A stretch of 64,000 nt of DNA from Agrococcus beijingensis (GTDB lineage Bacteria; Actinomycetota; Actinomycetes; Actinomycetales; Microbacteriaceae): NCBI RefSeq assembly GCF_030758955.1, contig NZ_CP132360.1, positions 1,469,778-1,533,777 on the forward strand. The letters run 5' to 3'. Position numbers and translations under genes: made by a program. A model generated the notes under the pieces. That model made no database searches and was not told the DNA's origin. It worked only from the letters and a program-made list of their open reading frames with translations. This document shows, one piece after another, positions 8,243-19,109 of this stretch; the first letter of the stretch is position 1; the number at the start of each line of letters is the position of its first letter.

Positions 8243-8356
8243 TCAGCGTCGGCGCGCCCTCCCGGTGCCCTTGCGCTGCTCGTTGCGCTCGGTGACGCGC
8301 TTGACGATGAAGCCGATGACGGCGGTAGCGACGGTCGTGATGAGCCACCTGCGCAT
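8243..8356 (-). CDS. Short predicted membrane protein (37 residues)
   Basis: Begins MRRWLITTVATAVIGFIVKRVTE: a single hydrophobic helix followed by a strongly basic tail (ERNEQRKGTGRARRR). The ATG at 8356 is preceded by GAGAGGAG at good distance, which is the main support for its being real. The stop lies 12 bases from the convergent alcohol dehydrogenase stop. I do not recognise a family. The size and shape fit small actinobacterial membrane peptides of unknown role. Confidence 0.55.
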   Translation of the reverse strand: MRRWLITTVATAVIGFIVKRVTERNEQRKGTGRARRR

Positions 8357-8470
8357 GATGCGCTCCTCTCCCCCGCGCCGAGTGTCGGGCGGAGGGCCAT
8401 CCTGCCCGCGCACGCTGAGCGCCCGGTGCATGCCGCGGGCGCGCGCATCGAGGCCGAGGCGTGCGACGCC

Positions 8471-8815
8471 TCAGGACGTCGGGCAGAGATCGCCTTGGAG
8501 CGCCGCGAACTGCTCGACCTGCTCCGGCGGGATGAAGACGTAGTCGACCGTGTCATCGCCCACGCACACCGATCGGATGACCCAGCTCGCGCGCGCCTCG
8601 TCATCCGGTGCCGTCGGCTGGAGCTGCCAGCCGCCGCCGTCGAGCATCTCGGCGGCGTGCGCGAACGCGTAGCCGTCGGCGACCTGCTCGGCGCTGTCGG
8701 GCAGCGTCTCGATGCCCGCGCCGGCGACGAAGCCTTCGGGGGGCGTCGGTGCCGACGCACAGCCGCTGACCGCCAGCGCGGCCACCAGCACGATGATCCC
8801 GGTGGTGCCTCGCAT
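8471..8815 (-). CDS. Hypothetical lipoprotein
   Basis: Secreted lipid-anchored protein of 114 residues and unknown function. The signal peptide MRGTTGIIVLVAALAVSGC ends in a lipobox (VSGC, Cys at residue 19). The mature part is acidic with SAEQVADGYAFAHAAEML, SWVIRSVCVGDDTVDYVFI and a last cysteine four residues from the end, possibly a disulfide pair. The ATG at 8815 follows GAGGAG by 5 bases. It lies 40 bases downstream of the phosphodiesterase gene on the same strand and may be co-transcribed with it. Confidence 0.75.
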   Translation of the reverse strand: MRGTTGIIVLVAALAVSGCASAPTPPEGFVAGAGIETLPDSAEQVADGYAFAHAAEMLDGGGWQLQPTAPDDEARASWVIRSVCVGDDTVDYVFIPPEQVEQFAALQGDLCPTS

Positions 8816-8855
8816 GGCCGCTCCTCTCGGGGCGCCGTCGCCCGCTCCCCGCACT

Positions 8856-9935
8856 CTAAGCCGCGAAGGCGCCGAAGCGGCGCAGCGGCACCCGCAGCTC
8901 GTCCTGCGTGAGCGAGCCGTGCTGGCCGATCATGCCGCGGGCCGGGTCGAGCTCGTCGAGGTAGATCGCGCCGCGGCCTCGCGCAGCCACGAACACCTGG
9001 CCGAGGCGCGGCGCGACCTCCGGGTGCACCTCGCCCAGCCAGCCGGCGTCGATCACCTGCTGGCGGGTGGCGACCCATGCGCCGTCACCGATCCATGCGC
9101 GCCAGGCGTCGGCCACCGCATCCGCCTCGCCGTCGACCTGCAGCTGCAGGCAGCGCGGCTCACCCGCGACGTCGGTGACGCGCTCGAGCAGCTCGCGCGG
9201 CACGATGTGGTGGGCGGATGCGTCGACGTCGACCATGCCGTGATCCGCGGTGGCGATGAGGCCCACGTCACGCGGCAGCGCGGCGGCCAGGCGCGCGACG
9301 AGGCCGTCGAGCTCCTCGAGCGCGTCGATCCAGGCGTCGGACTGCCAGCCCGACTCGTGGCCGGCGCGGTCGAGCTCCGGCACGTAGAGGTAGACGAGGC
9401 TGCGCTCGCGCGCGGCCCGCTCGGCGAGCGCGAACCGCTCGGCCATCGTGCGGGCGCCGCGGAACTCTGCGCCGCGCAGCACCGCGTGCGTGAAGCCGCT
9501 CGCGGCGTGCTTCGCCTCGGCGATGACCACCGAGCGCGTCGACTCGAAGATCGTCGGCCGGCGCTGCCAGAGGGTCGGATCCATCGGCCCGCCCCAGTCG
9601 CGCAGCTGGTTGCGCACGCCGTGGCCGGGCACGAACGCGTCGTAGCCGACGAGGCCGTGCTCGCCGGCCAGCACGCCCGTCGCGAGGGTGGCGAGCGACA
9701 CCGCGGTCGTCGACGGGAAGCCCGCGTCGAGCGACCCGCCGGGCGCGCCCGCGAGCGTGCGCGCGTGGCCCGCGCGCTGTCCGAGCTGCGCCGCGCCCAG
9801 CCCGTCGACGAGCAGCACGACCGCGCCGACGACGGCGGGCAGCTTGAGCGCGTTCTGCGCACCGCGCAGAGCCTGCGACGAGCTCACGAGAACGTCGGCA
9901 AGGCTCCGGGAGCCTGGCGCCCTGGTCGGTAGCAT
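8856..9935 (-). CDS. Alkaline phosphatase superfamily nucleotide pyrophosphatase/phosphodiesterase
   Basis: Metal-dependent phosphoesterase of 359 residues. Superfamily metal and nucleophile sites are visible: [13 protein letters not shown] (first Asp), [22 protein letters not shown] (Thr nucleophile), [13 protein letters not shown] (Asp/His pair) and [12 protein letters not shown] (Asp-His). The layout matches the type I phosphodiesterase/NPP group. There is no signal peptide, so it is probably cytosolic. The ATG at 9935 is 6 bases after a TAGGCT box and only 11 bases from the parC ATG on the other strand. Natural substrate unknown. An unchanged neighbourhood next to parC is common in this lineage, from memory. 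Confidence 0.82.
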   Translation of the reverse strand: MLPTRAPGSRSLADVLVSSSQALRGAQNALKLPAVVGAVVLLVDGLGAAQLGQRAGHARTLAGAPGGSLDAGFPSTTAVSLATLATGVLAGEHGLVGYDAFVPGHGVRNQLRDWGGPMDPTLWQRRPTIFESTRSVVIAEAKHAASGFTHAVLRGAEFRGARTMAERFALAERAARERSLVYLYVPELDRAGHESGWQSDAWIDALEELDGLVARLAAALPRDVGLIATADHGMVDVDASAHHIVPRELLERVTDVAGEPRCLQLQVDGEADAVADAWRAWIGDGAWVATRQQVIDAGWLGEVHPEVAPRLGQVFVAARGRGAIYLDELDPARGMIGQHGSLTQDELRVPLRRFGAFAA

Positions 9936-9947
9936 CTTCTCAGCCTA
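9930..9947. promoter_or_regulatory. Face-to-face promoters of parC and the phosphodiesterase gene
   Basis: Minus strand: TAGGCT (9947-9942), six bases, ATG of the phosphodiesterase. Plus strand: TAGCAT (9930-9935), eleven bases, ATG of parC. Each -10 box overlaps the other gene's start codon. Confidence 0.55.
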
Positions 9948-12394
9948 TGACTGCCACGCCCGCTCCCCCCTCCTCCGACAGCACCTCCGCTGAGCGCATC
10001 GACGACGTCGACGTCACCAGCGAGATGCAGGACTCGTTCCTCGAGTACGCCTACTCCGTCATCTACGCCCGCGCGCTGCCCGACGCCCGCGACGGCCTGA
10101 AGCCGGTGCAGCGCCGCATCCTCTTCCAGATGTCGGAGATGGGGCTGCGCCCCGAGAAGGGCCACGTGAAGAGCGCCCGCGTCGTCGGCGACGTGATGGG
10201 CAAGCTGCACCCCCACGGCGACTCGGCGATCTACGACGCGCTCGTGCGCCTCGCGCAGCCGTTCAGCCTGCGCCTGCCGCTCATCGACGGCCACGGCAAC
10301 TTCGGCTCGCTCGACGACGGCCCCGCCGCGCCCCGCTACACCGAGGCCCGCCTCGACGCTGCCGGGCTCTCGCTCACCGAGGGCCTCGACGAGGACGTCG
10401 TCGACTTCGTCCCCAACTACGACAACTCCTACCAGCAGCCCGACGTGCTGCCCGCCTCCTACCCGAACCTGCTCGTCAACGGCGCCAGCGGCATCGCGGT
10501 CGGCATGGCGACGAACATGGCGCCGCACAACCTCATCGAGGTGGTGCAGGCGGCCAAGCACCTGCTCGCGCACCCCGACGCATCCGTCACCGACCTCATG
10601 CGCCACCTGCCCGGCCCCGACCTGCCCGGCGGCGGCGTGATCGTCGGCCTCGACGGCATCCGGGATGCGTACGAGACCGGCAAGGGCTCGTTCCGCACCC
10701 GGGCGCGCACCTCGATCACCCGCGAGGGCCGCAAGACCCAGATCGTCATCACCGAGCTGCCGTACCTGGTGGGCCCGGAGCGCCTGATCGAGAAGATCAA
10801 GGACGCCGTGCAGTCGAAGAAGCTGCAGGGCCTCACCGACGTGCAGGACCTCACCGACCGCAAGCACGGCCTGCGGCTCGTCATCGGCATCAAGACGGGG
10901 TTCGACCCCGAGGCGGTGCTCGGCCAGCTCTACCGCGTGACGCCGCTCGAGGACGGCTTCTCGATCAACAACGTCGCGCTCGTGCACGGCCGGCCCGAGA
11001 CGATGGGCCTCAAGCAGCTGCTGCGCGTCTACCTCGACCACCGCGTGAGCGTGGTGCGGCGACGCAGCGAGTTCCGGCTGCAGAAGCGCCGCGACCGGCT
11101 GCACCTCGTCGAGGGCCTGCTGATCGCGATCCTCGACATCGACGAGGTCATCCAGATCATCCGCACCTCCGACGACTCGGAGCAGTCGCGCTCGCGGCTG
11201 CAGACGATCTTCGACCTCTCCGAGGCTCAGGCGGAGTACATCCTCGACCTGCGGCTGCGACGGCTGACGAAGTTCAGCCGCATCGAGCTCGAGGGCGAGG
11301 CCGACGAGCTGCGCGCGCAGATCGCCGAGCTCGAGCGCATCCTCGGCACCGAGGCGGCGCTGCACGCGGTGGTCGCCGACGAGCTCGACGAGGTCGCCGA
11401 GCGCTTCGGCACGCCGCGCCGCACCTCGCTCACCGAGGGCAACGGCCAGCCGACCACGGGCCGCGCCTCGGCCGCGAAGGCCGCCGCGAGCCTCGAGATC
11501 GCCGACGCCGCGACTCGCGTCGTCATGTCGGCGACCGGCCGGCTGGTGCGCGTCGACGGCGACGAGCCGATCCCCGCGCCCGCCCGCCGCAGCCGCCACG
11601 ACGCGATCCGCTCGCAGGTGACCACCACCACCCGCGGCGCCTTCGGCCTGGTGCTGTCTTCGGGGGCCGTGCTGCGCCTCACCCCCGCCGATCTGCCCTC
11701 GGTGCCAGCCGCATCCGTCGGCCTCAACGCAGGCGTGAAGGTGCGCGAGCTGGGCGCCTTCGAGCGCGGCGAGGAGGCCGTGGCCCTCATCGACCTGGCC
11801 TCCGAGCAGCCGTGGCTCGTCGCCACCGCGCAGGGCATCGTCAAGCGCGTCAAGCCTGCGGAGCTGCGCGACCGCGACCGCGAGACCGTGATCGCGCTGA
11901 AGGGCGCCGACCGGGTCGTCGGCGTCGCACCGGCGGCCGACGACGACTGGGTGGTGCTCATCACGAGCGACGCGCAGCTGCTGCGCTTCGCCGCCTCGGC
12001 GGTCAACCCGCAGGGGCCGGGCGCCGGCGGCATGAAGGGCATCGGCCTCAAGGCGGATGCGTCGGTGCGGTTCGCGGGTGTCGTCGCCGAAGGCGCCGAG
12101 GTGGTCACGGTCACCGAGGCCGCGGAGACCCTCGCGGGGCTCGACGAGCCGCGCGTGAAGGTCTCCGACCTCGCCGAGTTCCCGCCCAAGGGCCGCGGCA
12201 CCGGGGGCGTGCAGGCGCACCGCCTGCTGAAGGGCGAGGTGGGGCTGTCGCTCGCGTGGGCCGGCCCGTCGCCGCTCGCGGTGGGCGCCGACGGCTCGCA
12301 GCGGCAGCTGCCGCCGGGCGGCGCGGCCCGTGCAGGCTCGGGCGTCGCGATCGACGGCACGATCGGCGCGATCGGCGCGCGGCTGGGCGACTGA
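9947..12394 (+). CDS. parC: DNA topoisomerase IV subunit A (second type II topoisomerase)
   Basis: Cleaves and rejoins double-stranded DNA with ParE to decatenate chromosomes and relax supercoils. Of 815 residues, the N-terminal half has the winged-helix segment [23 protein letters not shown]. The active-site tyrosine, Tyr131, is in [12 protein letters not shown] coiled-coil gate follows near residues 370-480. The C-terminal half is a beta-pinwheel, and it lacks the GyrA-box QRRGGRG, favouring topoisomerase IV over gyrase. It is convergent with parE, an arrangement seen also around hrdB in other actinobacteria (memory). Start chosen from the family alignment and the leaderless promoter. Confidence 0.92.
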   Translation: MTATPAPPSSDSTSAERIDDVDVTSEMQDSFLEYAYSVIYARALPDARDGLKPVQRRILFQMSEMGLRPEKGHVKSARVVGDVMGKLHPHGDSAIYDALVRLAQPFSLRLPLIDGHGNFGSLDDGPAAPRYTEARLDAAGLSLTEGLDEDVVDFVPNYDNSYQQPDVLPASYPNLLVNGASGIAVGMATNMAPHNLIEVVQAAKHLLAHPDASVTDLMRHLPGPDLPGGGVIVGLDGIRDAYETGKGSFRTRARTSITREGRKTQIVITELPYLVGPERLIEKIKDAVQSKKLQGLTDVQDLTDRKHGLRLVIGIKTGFDPEAVLGQLYRVTPLEDGFSINNVALVHGRPETMGLKQLLRVYLDHRVSVVRRRSEFRLQKRRDRLHLVEGLLIAILDIDEVIQIIRTSDDSEQSRSRLQTIFDLSEAQAEYILDLRLRRLTKFSRIELEGEADELRAQIAELERILGTEAALHAVVADELDEVAERFGTPRRTSLTEGNGQPTTGRASAAKAAASLEIADAATRVVMSATGRLVRVDGDEPIPAPARRSRHDAIRSQVTTTTRGAFGLVLSSGAVLRLTPADLPSVPAASVGLNAGVKVRELGAFERGEEAVALIDLASEQPWLVATAQGIVKRVKPAELRDRDRETVIALKGADRVVGVAPAADDDWVVLITSDAQLLRFAASAVNPQGPGAGGMKGIGLKADASVRFAGVVAEGAEVVTVTEAAETLAGLDEPRVKVSDLAEFPPKGRGTGGVQAHRLLKGEVGLSLAWAGPSPLAVGADGSQRQLPPGGAARAGSGVAIDGTIGAIGARLGD

Positions 12395-12439
12395 CCGCGC
12401 AGTGACGCGCCCCGCCGCGGCCGATGCGGCCCCGGGCGG

Positions 12440-14539
<2,100 letters not shown>

Positions 14540-14585
14540 GAGACGACGCGCCCGAGCTGCGCGCAGGGCAGACGGGAACCCAGCA

Positions 14586-14591
14586 AGCCTA
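14586..14591 (-). promoter_or_regulatory. Probable parE -10 box
   Basis: TAGGCT on the minus strand, giving a start near 14579 and a leader of about 40-55 bases depending on which parE start is used. Confidence 0.45.
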
Positions 14592-14728
14592 GAGCCGCGC
14601 GGGCGGTGCGCTCCGCAGGCCACGCGGCCCGCCCTTCGGTTGCGCCGCTGGCGAACCGCGCGCTGATCGACGGGGAATCCTGGGTCGGGCGTGCGACGAT
14701 GGACTCCAGACGGAAGAAGGAGGGCACC

Positions 14729-14950
14729 GTGAACGACATCCAGACCACGACGCTCGAGGCCGACCCGGCGAACGCGCCGCTCAGCGGGCTTGACCGCTGC
14801 GACAGCTGCGGCGCCCAGGCATATGTCCGCGCGACGATGGAGAGCGGCGTGCTGCTCTTCTGCGCGCACCACGCGGCGAAGCACCGCGAAGCGATGCAGC
14901 CGCTCGCCGTCGTGTGGCACGACGAGACCGCCAAGCTCGAGGAGCGCTGA
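14729..14950 (+). CDS. DUF7455 family zinc-ribbon-like protein
   Basis: Soluble protein of 73 residues, function unknown. It contains DRCDSCGAQAYVRA and LLFCAHHAAKH, giving CxxC plus CxxH, a likely zinc site. This small protein is habitually found beside parE and the principal sigma factor gene in actinobacteria. GTG at 14729 is preferred over the in-frame ATG at 14699 because AAGGAGG lies 6 bases before it and the family begins close to this point. It is divergent from parE and ends before a strong hairpin shared with the convergent ABC transporter. Confidence 0.85.
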   Translation: MNDIQTTTLEADPANAPLSGLDRCDSCGAQAYVRATMESGVLLFCAHHAAKHREAMQPLAVVWHDETAKLEER

Positions 14951-14973
14951 CCCCCGCAGCCTCGCCCGACGTC

Positions 14974-15008
14974 GAAGCGGCCCGCCCCCATCCGGGGCGG
15001 GCCGCTTC
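14974..15008. terminator. Bidirectional hairpin terminator
   Basis: A perfect 15-bp stem (GAAGCGGCCCGCCCC with its complement) and 5-base loop lies between the convergent DUF7455 and ABC ATPase stops. The perfect pairing should serve both strands. Confidence 0.88.
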
Positions 15009-15032
15009 GCATGTGCCGGGTCGATCGGCGAC

Positions 15033-15824
15033 TCAGCCGAACGGCCCCTGCAGCCGCTGCAGGAAGCGCTTCGTGCGCTCGTGCTGCGGGTCGCCGAACA
15101 CCTGCTCGGGGCCGCCGCGCTCGACGACCACGCCCTCGTCGAAGAACGACACCTGATCGGCCACCTCGCGCGCGAAGCGCAGCTCGTGCGTGACGACCGC
15201 CATCGTCCAGCCCTCGGCGGCGAGCTCGGTCATGACGCTCAGCACCTCGCCGACCAGCTCCGGGTCGAGCGACGACGTCGGCTCGTCGAACAGCAGCATG
15301 CTGGGCGCGAGCGCCAGCGCGCGCACGATCCCGACCCGCTGCTGCTGGCCGCCCGAGAGCGACGACGGGAACGCATCCGCCTTCTCCCGCAAGCCGACGC
15401 GCTCGAGCAGCGCCAGCGCATCCGCCCGCACCTCGTCGCGGTCGCGCCCCTGCACCCTGATGGGGCCGATCGTGACGTTGCCGAGCACGGTCAGGTGCGG
15501 GAAGAGGTGGTGCTGCTGGAAGACCATGGCGGATGCGCGGTGCAGCGCCGCGCGCTCGGCGCGTCGGCGGGGCTCGGCGAAGTCGATCGCCAGATCACCG
15601 ATGGCCAAGGTGCCGGCGTCGGGCGTCTCGAGCCCGTTCAGCGAGCGCAGCACGGTCGTCTTGCCGGAGCCCGAGGGGCCGACGAGGGCGTGCACGGTGC
15701 CGGGCTGGATGTCGAGGTCGACGCCGCGCAGCACGTGGTTGTCGCCGAACGACTTGTGCAGGCCGCGCGCCGACAGCAGCGGAGCGCGGGGCGCGGGATC
15801 GGTGGGCACGGGCTCAGACGGCAT
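15033..15824 (-). CDS. Amino-acid (cystine-type) ABC transporter ATP-binding protein
   Basis: Cytosolic ATPase energising uptake, 263 residues. Walker A is GPSGSGKT, the Q-loop is in MVFQQHHLFPHLTV, the signature is LSGGQQQRVGIVRALA, Walker B is MLLFDEPTSSLDPE and the switch His is in VVTHELRFA. The overall match is to polar amino-acid transporters (GlnQ/TcyC/HisP group). Its start lies inside the permease gene (11-base overlap), so it is third in the operon binding protein-permease-ATPase. The N-terminal dozen residues (SEPVPTDPAPRAP) are an unconserved extension. Confidence 0.9.
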   Translation of the reverse strand: MPSEPVPTDPAPRAPLLSARGLHKSFGDNHVLRGVDLDIQPGTVHALVGPSGSGKTTVLRSLNGLETPDAGTLAIGDLAIDFAEPRRRAERAALHRASAMVFQQHHLFPHLTVLGNVTIGPIRVQGRDRDEVRADALALLERVGLREKADAFPSSLSGGQQQRVGIVRALALAPSMLLFDEPTSSLDPELVGEVLSVMTELAAEGWTMAVVTHELRFAREVADQVSFFDEGVVVERGGPEQVFGDPQHERTKRFLQRLQGPFG

Positions 15825-16470
15825 AGCGATCCAGACGGCGCTCGAGGCGGTCCTGGCCGCCGGCCAGCACCAGGCAGATCACCCAGTAGACGGCGGCGGC
15901 GACCAGGTAGACGGTGAGGAACTCGCCGCTGGGCGCCGCGATGCGCTCCGCGACGCGGAACAGCTCGGTGACGAGGATCACCGAGGTGAGCGAGGTGTCC
16001 TTCACCAGCGAGATGAAGGTGTTCGACAGCGGCGGCACCGAGACGCGGGCGGCCTGCGGCAGCACGATGCGCCACAGCGACTGGCCGCGCGACATGCCGA
16101 TCATCGACGCCGCCTCCCACTGCCCGCGCGGGATCGACAGGATCGCCGCGCGGATGATCTCGGCCGCGTAGCCGCCGACGTTGAGCGACAGCGCGATGAT
16201 CGCGCTCGGCCACGGGTCGAGGGTGATGCCGACCTGCGGCATGCCGTAGAAGATCACGAACAGCTGCACGAGCATCGGGGTGCCGCGGATGATCGAGATG
16301 TAAGCGCGGGCGATGCCGGAGAGCCAGGCGATGCCCGAGATGCGCATGAGCGCCATCCCGATCGCGATCACGAGGCCGAGCGAGAACGACGCGAGCGTCA
16401 GCGGGATCGTGCCGGTCAGCCCGCCGAGCGCGATCGGCCCGATCGAGTCGAGGATGAGCTGCCAGTCCAC
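15814..16470 (-). CDS. Amino-acid (cystine-type) ABC transporter permease
   Basis: Integral membrane subunit of 218 residues with about five helices. The N-terminus has the HisM/GlnP-type region GLTGTIPLTLASFSLGLVI. The conserved cytoplasmic EAA-type loop reads EAASMIGMSRGQSLWRIVLPQAARV. SLVKDTSLTSVILVTEL is typical of the TcyB/YecS branch. The ATG at 16470 lies 77 bases from the binding-protein stop. Only one permease is present, so the transporter is probably a homodimer. The specificity (cystine) is inferred from branch resemblance only. Confidence 0.9.
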   Translation of the reverse strand: MDWQLILDSIGPIALGGLTGTIPLTLASFSLGLVIAIGMALMRISGIAWLSGIARAYISIIRGTPMLVQLFVIFYGMPQVGITLDPWPSAIIALSLNVGGYAAEIIRAAILSIPRGQWEAASMIGMSRGQSLWRIVLPQAARVSVPPLSNTFISLVKDTSLTSVILVTELFRVAERIAAPSGEFLTVYLVAAAVYWVICLVLAGGQDRLERRLDRYAV

Positions 16471-16547
16471 GGCGCGAGCCTACGCGAGCGCGACCCCGGC
16501 CGGAGACGATGCTCCGGCGGGGGCCGCGTGGTCGTGGTGACCCGAGG

Positions 16548-17387
16548 TCACGGCTGCGAGACGTCCTCGCCGAAGTACCGCTCCGAGATCTCGGCGAGCG
16601 TGCCGTCGGCGGCGAGCGCGGCGAGCGCCTCGTCGACCGCGGCGACCAGAGTCTCCGAGCCGGGGCGGAACGCCACGGCGCTCTCGCTGACCTCGTCGGT
16701 CTCGGCGACGATCGACAGGCCCGTCTCGCCGCCCTGCGACTGCTCGTAGTCGAGGAAGGTCAGGCGGTCGTTGATGGTCGCGTCGACGCGGCCCTGGCGC
16801 AGCAGCTCGGCGGCCTGGGCGAAGCCCTCGACCTCCTCGACCTGGGCGCCGGCCTCGGTGGCGGTCTCTGCCCAGTTGCTGGTGAGCGACTGCGCGCTCG
16901 TGCGGCCCGACAGCGAGTCGAACCCGGCGATGTCGCTGCCCTCGGGCACGATCAGCACGCCGGGCGAGTAGGTGTACGGCGTCGAGAACTCGTAGCGCTC
17001 CTGGCGCTCGGGGGTGATCGAGACCTGGTTGGCGATCACGTCGAAGCGGCCGGCGTCGAGGCCGGCGAAGATGCCGTCCCACTGCGTCTCCTGGAACTCC
17101 ACCTCGACACCGAGCTCGTCCGCGACGGCGGTGATGACGTCGACGTCGAAGCCGGTCAGCTCACCTGCGCCGCCCTCGTGGAACGAGAACGGCGAGTACG
17201 TGCCCTCGGTGGCGACGACGATCACGCCCGCTTCCTGCACCTGCTCGAGCGTCACACCGCCGGTCGACGGCTCCTCGCTGCTGGCAGCGGGCGCGCCGCC
17301 GGTCGAGCAGCCGACGAGCAGTGCGGATGCGGCTGCGACAGCGGCGAGGGGGGCCAGACGGGACAGCGTGGTGCGGGCACGAGGCAT
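16548..17387 (-). CDS. Amino-acid ABC transporter substrate-binding lipoprotein
   Basis: Extracytoplasmic binding protein of 279 residues. The signal ends at the lipobox ASALLVGCSTGG, followed by a Ser/Gly/Pro linker. The SBP family 3 fold begins GVIVVATEGTYSPFSFHE and continues GFDVDVITAVADELGVEVEF, with FDVIANQVSITPER as the family signature. The closest shape is FliY/TcyJ cystine binders. The ATG at 17387 follows AAGGAG by 5 bases. First gene of the three-gene operon, transcribed from a TAGGAT box that abuts the sigA terminator. Confidence 0.9.
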   Translation of the reverse strand: MPRARTTLSRLAPLAAVAAASALLVGCSTGGAPAASSEEPSTGGVTLEQVQEAGVIVVATEGTYSPFSFHEGGAGELTGFDVDVITAVADELGVEVEFQETQWDGIFAGLDAGRFDVIANQVSITPERQERYEFSTPYTYSPGVLIVPEGSDIAGFDSLSGRTSAQSLTSNWAETATEAGAQVEEVEGFAQAAELLRQGRVDATINDRLTFLDYEQSQGGETGLSIVAETDEVSESAVAFRPGSETLVAAVDEALAALAADGTLAEISERYFGEDVSQP

Positions 17388-17415
17388 GAGCGCTCCTTCT
17401 TGGGGGTAGAACTCC

Positions 17416-17421
17416 ATCCTA
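17416..17421 (-). promoter_or_regulatory. -10 box of the amino-acid ABC operon
   Basis: TAGGAT on the minus strand predicts a start near 17409 and a 22-base leader with AAGGAG. Its -35 region falls inside the sigA terminator hairpin. Confidence 0.5.
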
Positions 17422-17423
17422 GA

Positions 17424-17467
17424 ACGACTCGAGGCCGCCCCCTATTCCGGGGACGACCTCGAGTCGT
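17424..17467 (-). terminator. Terminator of the sigma factor gene
   Basis: On the minus strand an 18-bp stem forms with two G-U pairs around a short loop, about 32 bases after the stop at 17499. The wobble pairs work only for the minus-strand RNA, showing which gene it serves. Confidence 0.8.
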
Positions 17468-17498
17468 GGTGAGGAGCGTCAGCGCGACGCTCGCCCGA

Positions 17499-18932
17499 TC
17501 ACTCCAGGTAGTCGCGCAGCTGCTGCGACCGCGACGGGTGGCGCAGCTTCGCCATGGTCTTCGACTCGATCTGACGGATGCGCTCGCGCGTGACGCCGAA
17601 GGTGTCGCCGATCTGGTCGAGCGTCTTCGGCATGCCGTCGCCCAGGCCGAAGCGCATGCGGATCACGCCAGCCTCGCGCTCCGAGAGCGAGTCGAGCAGC
17701 GACTCGAGCTGGCGCTGCAGCATCGTGAAGCCCACCGCGTCGGCCGGCACGACCGCCTCGGTGTCCTCGATCAGGTCGCCGAACTCGCTGTCGCCGTCCT
17801 CGCCCAGTGGGGTGTGCAACGAGATGGGCTCGCGGCCGTACTTCTGCACCTCGATGACCTTCTCGGGCGTCATGTCGAGCTCGCGCGCCAGCTCCTCGGG
17901 GCTCGGCTCGCGGCCGAGGTCCTGGAGCATCTGGCGCTGCACGCGGGCGAGCTTGTTGATGACCTCGACCATGTGCACCGGGATGCGGATCGTGCGGGCC
18001 TGGTCGGCCATCGCACGGGTGATGGCCTGGCGGATCCACCACGTCGCGTAGGTCGAGAACTTGAAGCCCTTCGTGTAGTCGAACTTCTCGACCGCACGGA
18101 TCAGGCCCAGGTTGCCCTCCTGGATGAGGTCCAGGAACTGCATGCCGCGGCCGGTGTAGCGCTTCGCGAGCGACACCACGAGGCGCAGGTTGGCGCCCAG
18201 CAGGTGGCTCTTGGCGCGCTGGCCGTCGCGGGCGATGCGGGTGAGGTCGCGCTTGAGCTGCCACTCGAGGCCGTCGCCCTCCATCGAGAGCTTCTCCTCG
18301 GCGAACAGGCCGGCCTCGATGCGCATGGCGAGGTCGACCTCCTGCTCGGCGTTGAGGAGCGCGACCTTGCCGATCTGCTTCAGGTAGTCCTTGACCGGGT
18401 CGGCCGTGGCGCCGGTGATCTGCGTGGCGGCGGGCTCGTCGTCGTCGCCCGAGAGGCGCATGGCGCCCGTCGGGAGCTTCTCGACGTGGACCTCTTCCTC
18501 TTCCTCCTCCTCGGCGACCTCTTCGGTGGTCTCCTCGGCGTTGGCCTCGTCGACGGGGTCGGCAGCCTTGCGGCGTCCGCCGCGCGCGGGCTTCGCGGCG
18601 GCCGGCTTGGCGGCGGCCTCGTCGCCCTCCGCGGCCTTCGCCTTGGCGCGGGCAGCGGTCGTCTTGGCAGCGGTCGTCTTGGTGGCCGTCGTCTTGGCAG
18701 CCGTCGTCTTCGCGGCCGCCGTCTTCGCGGCGGTCGTCTTCGCAGCCGTCGCCTTGGCGGCCGGAGCGGCCTTCGCGGCCGTCGTCTTGGCGGCGGTCGT
18801 CCTGGTCGCGGCCGGCTTCTCGGCGGCGGACTTGGCCGGCGCCTTCGCCACTGTCGTCGCGACCTCGGCGGGCTCGGCAGCCGCCTTCGTCGCGCGGCTG
18901 CGCGAACTCGTGGTGGTCTCCTTGGCTGGCAT
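17499..18932 (-). CDS. sigA: Principal RNA polymerase sigma factor (RpoD/SigA/HrdB)
   Basis: Directs core polymerase to housekeeping promoters. Of 477 residues, about the first 120 are Lys/Ala/Thr repeats ([12 protein letters not shown] units), then an acidic run ([13 protein letters not shown]). Region 1.2 is [21 protein letters not shown]. Region 2 covers [19 protein letters not shown] and [18 protein letters not shown]. Region 3 contains [14 protein letters not shown], and region 4 ends with the helix-turn-helix in [16 protein letters not shown]. The ATG at 18932 follows GGAGG; upstream in-frame codons belong to the leader. A TATACT box at 19051 predicts a leader of about 107 bases. Confidence 0.95.
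   Translation of the reverse strand: MPAKETTTSSRSRATKAAAEPAEVATTVAKAPAKSAAEKPAATRTTAAKTTAAKAAPAAKATAAKTTAAKTAAAKTTAAKTTATKTTAAKTTAARAKAKAAEGDEAAAKPAAAKPARGGRRKAADPVDEANAEETTEEVAEEEEEEEVHVEKLPTGAMRLSGDDDEPAATQITGATADPVKDYLKQIGKVALLNAEQEVDLAMRIEAGLFAEEKLSMEGDGLEWQLKRDLTRIARDGQRAKSHLLGANLRLVVSLAKRYTGRGMQFLDLIQEGNLGLIRAVEKFDYTKGFKFSTYATWWIRQAITRAMADQARTIRIPVHMVEVINKLARVQRQMLQDLGREPSPEELARELDMTPEKVIEVQKYGREPISLHTPLGEDGDSEFGDLIEDTEAVVPADAVGFTMLQRQLESLLDSLSEREAGVIRMRFGLGDGMPKTLDQIGDTFGVTRERIRQIESKTMAKLRHPSRSQQLRDYLE
18640..18850 (-). repeat. Degenerate in-frame repeats coding the Lys/Ala-rich sigma N-terminus
   Basis: Imperfect 15-18 base units encode AAKTT/TAAKT-like peptides of the sigma factor. 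Units differ at third positions, so this is a protein-level low-complexity tract rather than a recent tandem duplication. Confidence 0.7.
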
Positions 18933-19045
18933 GCGTCCTCCGGTCGTCTCGTGCGCCCAGAACCAGTGCGGTCTGACGAAGGGCAGTCGAATGACCCATG
19001 TCAAGTCCGGGCGTTGGCACCGGTCTCGACTGGGTCGGTCTTGAC

Positions 19046-19051
19046 AGTATA
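19046..19051 (-). promoter_or_regulatory. Probable sigA -10 box
   Basis: TATACT on the minus strand is the best -10 match in the window. No TTGACA is correctly placed upstream. A start near 19039 gives a long leader. Confidence 0.5.
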
Positions 19052-19109
19052 GCGCTCCGTATGGCATAGCCATTCCCAGCCTGCGCTCATGCTCGCCTCG
19101 GGCGCTCGC

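Noticed and set aside
12395-12439. GC-rich inverted segments between parC and parE as a terminator
   Set aside because: Pairing is broken by several mismatches; I could not draw a convincing stem.
18640-18850. Repeated 15-18 base units as a CRISPR array or satellite
   Set aside because: They are in frame, degenerate at third positions, and encode the Lys/Ala-rich sigma factor N-terminus.
19041-19064. TTGACA on the plus strand upstream of sigA as a divergent promoter
   Set aside because: No TANNNT box sits at 16-18 bases and no plus-strand gene follows before 21404.
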